Positions 9,090 through 19,179 of a DNA stretch of 64,000 nt are shown piece by piece. Source of the stretch: [Haemophilus] ducreyi. GTDB taxonomy: Bacteria; Pseudomonadota; Gammaproteobacteria; Enterobacterales; Pasteurellaceae. Every line of letters starts with the position of its first letter. The stretch's first letter is position 1. The position numbers and the translations under genes were made by a program. The stretch is taken from NCBI RefSeq assembly GCF_900109315.1, contig NZ_FOJC01000006.1:1-64000 (forward strand), read 5' to 3'. The notes under the pieces were generated by a model that saw nothing but the letters and a program-made list of their open reading frames with translations, was not told the origin of the DNA and ran no database searches.

Positions 9090-9666
9090 CCAAGGCGCTG
9101 TCTTAATAGAATTTGTATTTATTTTCTTTATGTATTCCGTCATTCTTATTTTCTTGATTGACGTCGCTATTCTGCAAGCTAGCGTTGGGAAATTACAACG
9201 CACTTCTTATTCATTAACCAATGTTATCAAAGAACGAAATATCGGCCATAATGGGAATGAGGATATAACAGACGATGAACTAAAAAGCATGAAAACGTTA
9301 GCAGCTGATTTAATGGGAGAAAAAGAAGAGCAAATTGCTGTTACTATCTACAAATATGCTTTCGAATCTATTGATTCATCAAAGCCTGAAAAAAATAAAA
9401 ATGAGCAATCCAGACCAAAAATAAAACTAGATAGTTCAAAAGAAAAAGCATATTCAAGTGACAAACAACATTGCCAATCAATTCAAGGCGATATTACAAA
9501 AGCAGCTCCATTAACAGAGAACTTACGTGGTAGCAATCGTTATGCGACCCTTTATCAGGTGACTGTTTGCAAAAAAATGGATAATTTATTTAAAGGCTTG
9601 ACATTAAATAGAAAAGATTATTCTAGCAGTTGGTTACGTGCTTCTTCATTAGGCGTTGCTCGATAA
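9055..9666 (+). CDS. tadF: TadF pseudopilin
   Basis: A 203-residue TadE/TadF-family protein with leader MKKINKKFLKNNQG followed by AVLIEFVFIFFMYSVILIFL, a pseudopilin cleavage site with Glu at mature position 5. The periplasmic part contains paired Cys residues (KQHCQS and VTVCKK). The ATG at 9055 lies inside tadE. No better start exists downstream without losing the leader. Confidence 0.87.
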   Translation: MKKINKKFLKNNQGAVLIEFVFIFFMYSVILIFLIDVAILQASVGKLQRTSYSLTNVIKERNIGHNGNEDITDDELKSMKTLAADLMGEKEEQIAVTIYKYAFESIDSSKPEKNKNEQSRPKIKLDSSKEKAYSSDKQHCQSIQGDITKAAPLTENLRGSNRYATLYQVTVCKKMDNLFKGLTLNRKDYSSSWLRASSLGVAR

Positions 9667-9705
9667 ATAATCTGTTATTAGCAAAACTAAAAAGGAATAA
9701 TGATT

Positions 9706-11496
9706 ATGAGAAAATATGTTATTACTCAAAGTAAACGATTTATTAAAGATGAATCGGGCATTTATATTATTTTTGGTGCATTATTGACGCTACCTATCGT
9801 GGCATTGCTTTTTGTTTCCTTAGAGGTGGCAGGCATAATTCAAGATAAAGCTAGGTTAAATGATGCACTAGAGCAAGCCGTGCTCTCTCTTACCGCAGAA
9901 AATAACAGCGGACGGAAATCTTACGATTATGCATTAGATAATGCTGAAAAAGCTAATGGTAAATACCTTAAAGATTCTGAAGCTGGCAAGCGAGATAGTC
10001 AAATTGTTAAAACCTTTGTTAAACTTTATTTACCACAGGTTGATGCAAGCAGCATGGAATTTGAGCCTATTTGTACCACTAAAGGCAATACACCAACACC
10101 AGAAAATAGCAAAAAATATGCTGAAACAAGTTCAAGTCATGTAACTTGTACAGTAACGGGGAGTATAAATCATCGCTCGCTGTTCCCGATGACCGTTGGA
10201 AAATCAGAGATTATCCCTACACAAGTCCCTCTTTCTAGTGCTTCAATCGCTCAAAAAATTAATAATGTTAGCTTACCGCTTGATTTAATGGTGGTAGCGG
10301 ACTTATCAGGTTCAATGCGGTTTGATATTAATGATATTAATAATGAACATGATCAAAGAGAAATCAAAAATAAAAGTATTACAAGCAAATTAGACACATT
10401 AAAAAGTGTTTTGAAAAGTTTAACAGATCAATATTTGTTTAATACAGATGCAAACCCACATAACCGAATCGCACTGACTCCTTTTGCAATGGGGGCGATA
10501 CCCGCTACAAAAGATCACTGTGTATTGCCTTTTAAATGGCTTGATACTTATGAAAATCACGAAAATAATAGTCGAGTTGATTTAACTGATATACTACGCC
10601 CTCTTAGAAGAGGTTCATTATATTTTAGAGCTAAGTTTGTGGATGATATGGTTACACTATTAGATACAAAAGGAACTTTGGATTCTATTGGATCACCTAG
10701 TAGCTATAAGATGGAATTCGATAAAGCTGACGTATGCCTAAAAAATTTAAAAGCATCTTCTAAATTATGGTATGGGCGTGAAGATAAGGAAACATTTAAA
10801 TCCTATATTACCGATTTAGATGCTGATGGAGCAACCTTAGCTAGTGCTGGATTAATTGTGGCTGCTAATTCTATGCTAACAGAAGAACAAAGCCGAACAG
10901 CACAATTAAATACCCCAACTAAGCGCGTAATCTTAATCCTATCAGATGGTCGAGATGATATTTTTAGCGGAGGCACTCCTCAGCAAAATGCGGAAGCCCA
11001 AATGAATATTCCATTTATTAACTTTAGTCGAATTACCGAAAATCTTATATATGGAAAAAAAGAAGTACTTAAAATAAAGGGCTCAGATAGACAAGGATAT
11101 ATTACTACAAGAGATTATCCTAAATATGAATCAGAAGATCCATATCGCTTAAAAAATCTTAATACGTATCGTAATAATTATTATTATCCCCATAATACAA
11201 TACAAATAACGTATCCTAGTCATCTTACAAATGAGACTACCGCAGTTAAATCAAAAGGAATGTGTGAGATTATTACAGATAAATTAAATGAATTAAACCA
11301 TGATGAAAATACTAAAATTGTATTCGTAGAATTTGGTTATCAATCTAAATCTAAAGCAGCATGGCAAAAATGTGTTGGATCAAATTATTTTTCTGTTAAC
11401 CACCACGACGAATTACTAAATGCTTTCAAACAAGCAATTGGACAAAATGACGACATCGGTCATAGCATGAATCCAAATGTTCGTGAGAAAAAATAA
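9706..11496 (+). CDS. tadG: TadG, VWA-domain Tad pilus protein
   Basis: A 596-residue protein with a short cytoplasmic N-terminus, one TM segment (IYIIFGALLTLPIVALLFVSL) and a periplasmic von Willebrand A domain whose MIDAS motif DLSGSMR is seen at about residues 199-205. A later DGRDD loop also lies in the VWA region. TadG is required for Flp pilus biogenesis in Pasteurellaceae. I prefer the ATG at 9706 over 9700 because GGA at 9694-9696 lies 9 bases upstream of it but only 3 from 9700. It is the last tad gene. Confidence 0.88.
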   Translation: MRKYVITQSKRFIKDESGIYIIFGALLTLPIVALLFVSLEVAGIIQDKARLNDALEQAVLSLTAENNSGRKSYDYALDNAEKANGKYLKDSEAGKRDSQIVKTFVKLYLPQVDASSMEFEPICTTKGNTPTPENSKKYAETSSSHVTCTVTGSINHRSLFPMTVGKSEIIPTQVPLSSASIAQKINNVSLPLDLMVVADLSGSMRFDINDINNEHDQREIKNKSITSKLDTLKSVLKSLTDQYLFNTDANPHNRIALTPFAMGAIPATKDHCVLPFKWLDTYENHENNSRVDLTDILRPLRRGSLYFRAKFVDDMVTLLDTKGTLDSIGSPSSYKMEFDKADVCLKNLKASSKLWYGREDKETFKSYITDLDADGATLASAGLIVAANSMLTEEQSRTAQLNTPTKRVILILSDGRDDIFSGGTPQQNAEAQMNIPFINFSRITENLIYGKKEVLKIKGSDRQGYITTRDYPKYESEDPYRLKNLNTYRNNYYYPHNTIQITYPSHLTNETTAVKSKGMCEIITDKLNELNHDENTKIVFVEFGYQSKSKAAWQKCVGSNYFSVNHHDELLNAFKQAIGQNDDIGHSMNPNVREKK

Positions 11497-11511
11497 CCGC
11501 TTGATAACAAA

Positions 11512-11540
11512 AAACCTCAGTTAACCACTGAGGTTTTTTT
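11512..11540 (+). terminator. Intrinsic terminator of the tad operon
   Basis: AAACCTCAG pairs with CTGAGGTTT around a 7-nt loop and continues into a run of seven T. It ends the tad transcript. The rest of the gap to znuB (11541-11671) holds a partial AGCGGTC-like uptake element and nothing else I recognise. Confidence 0.9.
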
Positions 11541-11671
11541 ATTGCTGATAGTAATGGAAATAATGATACAGTGGCAGATAAATTATCTTGGCTGATTAAA
11601 TCTGCGCTATTCATAAGGAAATATGCGGTCGATTATTAAGATAAATAAATGTTTTCTTCAATAAAATGTGT

Positions 11672-12457
11672 TTAAACGCTTTCTCGTTTGAGTAATGCGC
11701 ATAAGAAAAACACGCCTGCACAACATACGACTGATGGGCCTGCGGGGGTATCTTGCCAACTAGACAGCAATAAGCCACTGCTTATTGATAAAATGCTAAA
11801 TAGAATGGCATAACCAACCATCGCTTCGGGGGTGCAGGCAAAACGGCGGGCAATGGCGGAGGGGATAATGAGTAATGAGGTAATAATTAGGGCACCTACA
11901 AATTTCATACTTAATGCGATGGTTAATGCGGTTAATATCATTAATAATAGGCGTAAGCGGTTAACATTTAAGCCTTCTATTTGCGCTAATTCTGGATTAA
12001 TAGTGATCGAAAGTAATTTTTGCCAAAAATACGCTAATACGCTGGCGATGATCAGTACGCCGATGCCGATAAATAATACGTCATTAAAATCAATCGCTAA
12101 TAAGTCGCCAAATAAATAGGACATTAAGTCTACCCTGACGTTATCTAATAAACTGATGGTGATTACACCTAGTGATAAGCTACAGTGGACAATGATGCCT
12201 AAGACGGTATCTAATGAGTAAGCGGTGCGATATTCTAGCCAAACTAATAGGAGCGCTAGCAATAAGGTCATGATGATCACTGCAATATAAGGGTCGATTT
12301 GTAAGAAAATACCTAATGCTACGCCCAATAAGGCGGAGTGGGATAATGTGTCGCCAAAATAGGCCATTTTACGCCATACTACGAACGCCCCTAATGGTGC
12401 GGTAATAAAGGCAAGCAATAAGCCTGCTAGCCAGGCTGGGAATAGAATTTCAAACAT
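11672..12457 (-). CDS. znuB: Zinc ABC transporter permease ZnuB
   Basis: A 261-residue ABC-3 family permease with about eight TM segments. The motifs GDTLSHSALLGVALG and SMKFVGALIITSLLIIPSA are typical of ZnuB. It forms the inner-membrane channel for zinc uptake with the ZnuC ATPase and the ZnuA binding protein. Neither partner gene is adjacent. Here it follows rarA by 35 bases on the same strand, so it may be cotranscribed with the mre-rarA genes. Manganese specificity cannot be excluded from sequence. Confidence 0.88.
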   Translation of the reverse strand: MFEILFPAWLAGLLLAFITAPLGAFVVWRKMAYFGDTLSHSALLGVALGIFLQIDPYIAVIIMTLLLALLLVWLEYRTAYSLDTVLGIIVHCSLSLGVITISLLDNVRVDLMSYLFGDLLAIDFNDVLFIGIGVLIIASVLAYFWQKLLSITINPELAQIEGLNVNRLRLLLMILTALTIALSMKFVGALIITSLLIIPSAIARRFACTPEAMVGYAILFSILSISSGLLLSSWQDTPAGPSVVCCAGVFFLCALLKRESV

Positions 12458-12492
12458 AATTTCCTTGTTAAATGTAAAAAATCAGTCTAAAT

Positions 12493-13833
12493 TTAGCGCT
12501 TGCAGCGTTGCTGTTCGCTAGCATGATCTTGCATTTTCAGCCATGCTAATTTTTCTTTGATCTGTTTTTCCATACCACGTTCTGTGGGGAAGTAAAATTG
12601 TGTATCTTGTAATTGTTTGGGAAAGTAGTTTTCACCGGCTGCATAGGCATTTGCTTCATTATGGGCATAGCGGTATTCTGCACCATAAGCTAAAGATTTC
12701 ATTAATGCTGTTGGTGCATTACGTAAATGCAGTGGTACATCATAATCTTTTGCTTGTTTAGCTAATTGTTTTGCTTGGTTAAAGGCTTGATAAACGGCAT
12801 TACTTTTGGGTGCAACGGCTAAATAAATGACCGCTTGTGCAATGGCTCTTTCGCCTTCATAAGCCCCTACCCTGCTATAACAATCCCAAGCATTAATTGC
12901 GATTTGCATTGCTCGTGGATCAGCATTGCCTATATCTTCAGATGCGATCGCTAATAAACGGCGAGCAACGTATAAAGGATCGCCTCCCGCGGTTAATATT
13001 CTTGCATACCAATATAATGCTGCATCAACCGCAGAACCGCGGATCGATTTATGTAAGGCTGAAATTAGGTCGTAATAATGATCGCCACCTTTATCAAAGC
13101 GAGCGTTTCGTTCGCCTAATATTGCAATTAATAATGCTTGATTGAGTACTTTTCCTTGTGGCGAAGATTCTGCCATATCCGCCATTAATGCTAAACAATT
13201 CAATGCATAACGTGCATCGCCATTGACATAATCAGATAATAATTTCAGTACTTCATCGGCTAATATAAAATGTTCTTGTCCAAGGCCATTTTGTTTATCT
13301 TGTAAGGCATTTTGCAAAATTTGTTCAATTTCGTCCGCTTGTAATGGTTTGAGTAAGTAAATTCTAGCACGTGATAATAAGGCATTATTTAATTCAAAGG
13401 AGGGGTTTTCGGTTGTCGCGCCTATAAAAATAACGGTGCCATCTTCAATATAAGGTAAAAAGGCATCTTGTTGGCTTTTATTAAAGCGGTGAACTTCATC
13501 AACAAATAATAAGGTTTTTCTGCCCGCTTGGCGGTTGTGTTTAGCTTGTTCAATCGCTTCGCGGATCTCTTTTACGCCACTGGTTACTGCTGAAAGCCGT
13601 TCTACTTCAGCATCAAAGTGTTGTGCCATGATCTCCGCTAAGGTGGTTTTGCCCGTACCGGGTGGTCCCCATAAAATCATTGAATGCGCATAACCGGCTT
13701 CAATCGCACGGCGTAGCGGTTTATCTTTGCCAAGTAAGTGGCTTTGGCCTATGTAGTCTGCCAAGCAACGCGGTCGCATTTTAGCGGCCAAAGGACGAAA
13801 ATCATCTGAAAAATCAAAGGATAAATTATTCAT
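12493..13833 (-). CDS. rarA: Replication-associated recombination protein RarA (MgsA)
   Basis: A 446-residue clamp-loader-like AAA+ ATPase acting at stalled forks. Walker [16 protein letters not shown] and Walker [11 protein letters not shown] are clear, with a sensor region [11 protein letters not shown] and the C-terminal tetramerisation domain. Length is as expected. The start at 13833 gives the normal N-terminus ([19 protein letters not shown]). It lies between mreD and znuB. Confidence 0.95.
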   Translation of the reverse strand: MNNLSFDFSDDFRPLAAKMRPRCLADYIGQSHLLGKDKPLRRAIEAGYAHSMILWGPPGTGKTTLAEIMAQHFDAEVERLSAVTSGVKEIREAIEQAKHNRQAGRKTLLFVDEVHRFNKSQQDAFLPYIEDGTVIFIGATTENPSFELNNALLSRARIYLLKPLQADEIEQILQNALQDKQNGLGQEHFILADEVLKLLSDYVNGDARYALNCLALMADMAESSPQGKVLNQALLIAILGERNARFDKGGDHYYDLISALHKSIRGSAVDAALYWYARILTAGGDPLYVARRLLAIASEDIGNADPRAMQIAINAWDCYSRVGAYEGERAIAQAVIYLAVAPKSNAVYQAFNQAKQLAKQAKDYDVPLHLRNAPTALMKSLAYGAEYRYAHNEANAYAAGENYFPKQLQDTQFYFPTERGMEKQIKEKLAWLKMQDHASEQQRCKR

Positions 13834-13880
13834 TTAATTTTGCTTACCATAGTGGTTAATGTGCGGATTGGCTAAGGTGA

Positions 13881-14369
13881 TTAACGTAATCCCAATTGGC
13901 GACGAATATGGCGCATTAATAAGAAAATCCAAGGCCATAAAATACCGCTAATCACTGCCCCTAAAATCTCTTGCTGATTAAAATCAGCGCTGTGTAAGAC
14001 TAATTCAACAAAAAAGATAAAAAAGCGAATTGCAATAATATATAGCATCACCAAAATGGCTTGTAACCATAAGGATAAGTTACGTAAAATAAGGTGATAT
14101 TTTGCAATAAAATAGATTGCGATAGATAACACTAAAGCGTGAATGCCCAGAATAGAACCGAGCACTAAATCCCATACGATACCGGCAATAAAGGCGGTGC
14201 CAACACTCATTTTATCCGGTAAGGCTAATGCCCAATAAATTAATACTAATACAATCCACGTTGGCCTTAATCCTTGTAAACTTATTGGCCAGGGCATAAT
14301 TTCTAACACAAACGAAATAATGAAAATACTAATAACAGCAATCAGCTGAAAAATTGGATTGGTACGCAT
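13881..14369 (-). CDS. mreD: Rod shape-determining protein MreD
   Basis: A 162-residue membrane protein with five to six TM helices, of usual MreD length. It is part of the elongasome with MreB, MreC, RodA and PBP2. Its ATG overlaps the mreC stop by one base (TAATG on the minus strand). That overlap and the order mreB-mreC-mreD identify it securely. Confidence 0.92.
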   Translation of the reverse strand: MRTNPIFQLIAVISIFIISFVLEIMPWPISLQGLRPTWIVLVLIYWALALPDKMSVGTAFIAGIVWDLVLGSILGIHALVLSIAIYFIAKYHLILRNLSLWLQAILVMLYIIAIRFFIFFVELVLHSADFNQQEILGAVISGILWPWIFLLMRHIRRQLGLR

Positions 14370-15430
14370 TATTCAGCCCCTTGTTCTGTATGATTATTTT
14401 CATCGCGTTCTATTTCTAGCTCTCTATCGGGGTTAATTTGCTCATCATTATGATCAAGTTCAGCCTCTTTTATTTCATCATTTGTTTGTTCTTTTACTTG
14501 ATCTTTTTGCTTGATTTTAAAACGCGAAAGCGGATTTAAACTATTGCGACGTTCTTCTACTACATCACGCACTTGCTGTGGCGATAGGCTTTTAGCTTTG
14601 CGTAATTCTTCTCTCGTTGGCCACAATAGTAGCAAATAGCGTAAGCGGTCAAAAGATGCGAGTGGCCGTGCCACAATTCGTGCAAATTGGCTTTGACTGT
14701 CATTTGTTACTGCTTCAACAATCGCAACCGGATACCCTTCAGGAAAACGCCCGCCTAAACCAGAAGTAATTAATACATCGCCTTTGACTACATCAACAGC
14801 ACGCGGTAGATTATCAATAAATAGTTCATCATTATGCCCGCTACCATTGGCAATGCCTCGCACGTCATTACGTAGCACTTGTACCGGTACGGCGTGTGTG
14901 ACATCAGTCAGCAATAATACACGGCTACTGTTTTCTCCTACGGAGATAATCTGCCCAACAACGCCTTTCTCATCAATAATCGGTTGCCCAACAAAAGCGC
15001 CATCATTTTTACCACGATTAATAATCACTTGTTTACGGTAAACATTCATTTCTGCGGTTAATACTTCAGCAATTTTTTTATATTCATCTTGGCGTAATGG
15101 TGAGCTTAATAGCAAACGTAAACGTTGATTTTCAACTTTTAGTTGATCCAACAGCAATAAATCCGCATTTTTTTCACGTAACTGCTCCTTCAAAACGTGA
15201 TTCTCTAATTGTAATTTATTATTATCGATAAAATTATTGCTTACGCCATCTAGTACAGAACGTGGCGCGTTAGCAAAGTAATATAAGCCACTGACGGCTG
15301 TTTCTAGCATATTACGAAATTGAATAATGACACTACTACATCCATCAAATGCGATCAACATAATAGAGAGAATAATGGCAAAGAATAGGCGTACGCCTAA
15401 TGAGGGAGCTTTAGCAAAAATTGGTTTCAT
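14369..15430 (-). CDS. mreC: Rod shape-determining protein MreC
   Basis: A 353-residue bitopic protein: short cytoplasmic start MKPIFAKAPSLGVRLFF, TM helix, coiled coil (about residues 65-105) and a periplasmic beta domain. A Glu/Asp-rich tail occupies about the last 40 residues. The ATG at 15430 is chosen because the sequence after it matches the conserved MreC N-terminus; the frame stays open to 15490 but adds an unrelated stretch. MreC bridges MreB and the cell-wall synthases. Confidence 0.93.
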   Translation of the reverse strand: MKPIFAKAPSLGVRLFFAIILSIMLIAFDGCSSVIIQFRNMLETAVSGLYYFANAPRSVLDGVSNNFIDNNKLQLENHVLKEQLREKNADLLLLDQLKVENQRLRLLLSSPLRQDEYKKIAEVLTAEMNVYRKQVIINRGKNDGAFVGQPIIDEKGVVGQIISVGENSSRVLLLTDVTHAVPVQVLRNDVRGIANGSGHNDELFIDNLPRAVDVVKGDVLITSGLGGRFPEGYPVAIVEAVTNDSQSQFARIVARPLASFDRLRYLLLLWPTREELRKAKSLSPQQVRDVVEERRNSLNPLSRFKIKQKDQVKEQTNDEIKEAELDHNDEQINPDRELEIERDENNHTEQGAE

Positions 15431-15477
15431 TGTGTTATATTTAAATGACGCTAAGCGATAAGAAGTAATAATCAATA

Positions 15478-15510
15478 ATGGATAATGCAAAATATTTTAG
15501 CATTATCCAT
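15478..15510 (-). repeat. Perfect inverted repeat between mreB and mreC
   Basis: ATGGATAATGC (15478-15488) and GCATTATCCAT (15500-15510) form an 11-bp perfect stem with an 11-nt A/T loop. There is no T run on either side, so it is more likely an mRNA stabiliser or processing site than a terminator. It would separate mreB, which is needed in excess, from mreCD in the shared transcript. Confidence 0.6.
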
Positions 15511-15525
15511 ACTGTTTAAGTTAGA

Positions 15526-16647
<1,122 letters not shown>

Positions 16648-16732
16648 TTATGCTTAAATATAACAAAAAAGGCTATCTCACTTCAATGAATAATTTTATG
16701 GAATAAAAATAAATAGCCAAATAGAAAAACGA

Positions 16733-16758
16733 AAACGCCATTGTTTAAAGTGGCGTTT
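16733..16758 (-). terminator. Terminator after gapA
   Basis: On the minus strand AAACGCCA pairs with TGGCGTTT around a 10-nt loop, followed by TTCGTTTTTC. It lies 22 bases past the gapA stop. Confidence 0.75.
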
Positions 16759-16780
16759 GATACGTTAATGCAGATAGTAA

Positions 16781-17797
<1,017 letters not shown>

Positions 17798-17922
17798 CTA
17801 TATTTAAAAGTTAAACAAATTTTTCTTCCCGTCACAAGACTTTAGGAAGTGGTTTGATTATAGCCATAGTCGAACATGACTTTCAACTAAAACTACTATC
17901 TGTAAAAGTATGAGATAAAATA

Positions 17923-17944
17923 TTTGTGATCTACGTCAACTTTT
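17923..17944. promoter_or_regulatory. CRP-like site between gapA and msrB
   Basis: TTTGTGATCTACGTCAAC contains a good left half site (TGTGA), six bases and a weaker right half (TCAAC against TCACA). The resemblance to gammaproteobacterial CRP sites is by eye. It lies about 140 bases upstream of gapA and 100 bases upstream of msrB, so it could serve either gene. Confidence 0.4.
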
Positions 17945-18041
17945 TAAAAGTTGTCCAACTAAGCGGTCTAAAAGCAGGTAGAATGTAGCTTGCGACTAAA
18001 CAAGTTTAATAACTTAAACCATCATTTAAGGGAGATAAACA

Positions 18042-18434
18042 ATGAAATCGATTAGCGACTTAACGAAAGAACAAAGAGAAATATTAATTAATCACGGCAC
18101 AGAATTGCCCTTTACCGGTAAATTTTTAAACGAAGCACGCACTGGCACTTATCGTTGTGTGCGTTGCCATCATTCGCTTTTCCGCTCAGACACTAAATTT
18201 GATACGGGGTGTGGTTGGCCTAGTTTTTATGAAGCGATTTCAGCAGATGCGTTGCGTTATGTAGATGATTACCGTTTAAGCCGTCCTCGTACTGAAATTC
18301 GTTGCGCGCATTGTGATTCTCATTTAGGTCACGTATTTAACGATGGTCCTCCACCAACCGGTTTACGTTTCTGCTTAAATTCCGTTGCACTCAATTTTAA
18401 ATGGGATCAAACGGGTGAAGAAATAGATGGTTAA
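18042..18434 (+). CDS. msrB: Methionine sulfoxide reductase B
   Basis: A 130-residue MsrB that reduces methionine-R-sulfoxide. Two CxxC zinc pairs (CVRCH and CAHCD), the GCGWPSF motif and the catalytic Cys in LRFCLNS are present. It is a standalone MsrB, not the MsrAB fusion found in some relatives, and is cytoplasmic (no signal peptide). AGGGAGA precedes the ATG. Confidence 0.95.
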   Translation: MKSISDLTKEQREILINHGTELPFTGKFLNEARTGTYRCVRCHHSLFRSDTKFDTGCGWPSFYEAISADALRYVDDYRLSRPRTEIRCAHCDSHLGHVFNDGPPPTGLRFCLNSVALNFKWDQTGEEIDG

Positions 18435-18551
18435 TTGGCTTAAATACGCGGTTTAGTTTTGACTTTTTTACGTAAAATTGACAATTAAACGTGTAATTTG
18501 ATCGCTTATTTTGCTGAATTACTCAAATTATTTCCACGTTTGCACGAAAAA

Positions 18552-18568
18552 GACCGCTTGTAGCGGTC
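18552..18568. repeat. Inverted pair of uptake-sequence cores forming a hairpin
   Basis: GACCGCT and AGCGGTC face each other across a 3-nt loop, flanked by A-rich and AAATTT sequence. Paired uptake sequences in Pasteurellaceae often serve as terminators. This one sits between the convergent msrB and lrgB remnant. Confidence 0.6.
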
Positions 18569-18578
18569 AAATTTCTAT

Positions 18579-18920
18579 TCAAATGGCTTGGCTATAACAT
18601 AACACTATGGCTAGTTTAAACACTAATGGAGCCAATATTGATGAGAGTACGCCATTTGCTACTAAAGCAATAGAGCTATAACTACCGGCTTTTATACTGT
18701 ATTCCATACCGCATCCGGTGCATAATACGTGTGAAACCGTCCCCATTGTTAAACCAACCGCTCGCATATTACGTACATTAATCAGATGTAAGATCGTAAA
18801 TCCTAACACTGAACCAATCAGTCCTGCAATCATTACGCCAACTGCGGTAATTGCTGCATTTCCACCAATTTGAGTGGCAATCGCAACCGCAATCGGTGTA
18901 GAAACAGATTTAGCTAAATA
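18579..18920 (-). pseudogene. lrgB/yohK remnant, C-terminal half
   Basis: The frame reads LAKSVSTPIAVAIATQIGG and continues to a normal LrgB-family end at 18579. LrgB (YohK/CidB) proteins are multi-spanning membrane proteins of about 230 residues; here about 110 C-terminal residues remain and the N-terminal half is absent. Upstream the sequence passes directly into the interior of lrgA in another frame, so a deletion has joined the two genes. An internal ATG at 18833 leaves an 84-residue frame, but this is unlikely to be a true gene. Confidence 0.85.
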
Positions 18921-19125
18921 ACATCATATAACGCGTTAATGATCTTGCACTAGGCGTAATCCATTGCACTTTAACCACGCCGATCACTAAAACGCTAAAC
19001 AGTAATAGCAATCCCCAAATACTATCCGGTATACCAATCGGGAGTAAAAAATCTACCCCTTTACCAAGTAATAACATCAAAAAAAGTAACGCTAATGACA
19101 GTAAAAAACGAATCATCTGCAACAT
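18910..19125 (-). pseudogene. lrgA/yohJ remnant, N-terminal part
   Basis: From the ATG at 19125 (GGAG ribosome site 6 bases upstream) it encodes a 71-residue LrgA-family N-terminus: a TM helix, then IPDSIWGLLLLF and the conserved SLTRYMMLF, then stop. The family normally runs to about 130 residues with more TM helices. The break at RYMMLF coincides with the start of lrgB sequence, so the 3' end of lrgA and the 5' half of lrgB were lost in one deletion. LrgA/LrgB are holin-like/antiholin-like membrane proteins in other bacteria. Confidence 0.85.
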
Positions 19126-19179
19126 ATAAACTCCAACACAAGCGGTCGAATTAGGCAAATTTTTCGGAAAAAAGACCGC

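Noticed and set aside
11541..11671. Possible peptide fragment after the tad terminator (30 or so open codons without a start)
   Set aside because: It has no start codon, no recognisable similarity, and is too short to judge.
12897..13145. Antisense frames over rarA, mreB, gapA, fabI, citF and others
   Set aside because: They lie opposite strongly conserved genes, have no ribosome sites and resemble no known family. They are reading-frame shadows.
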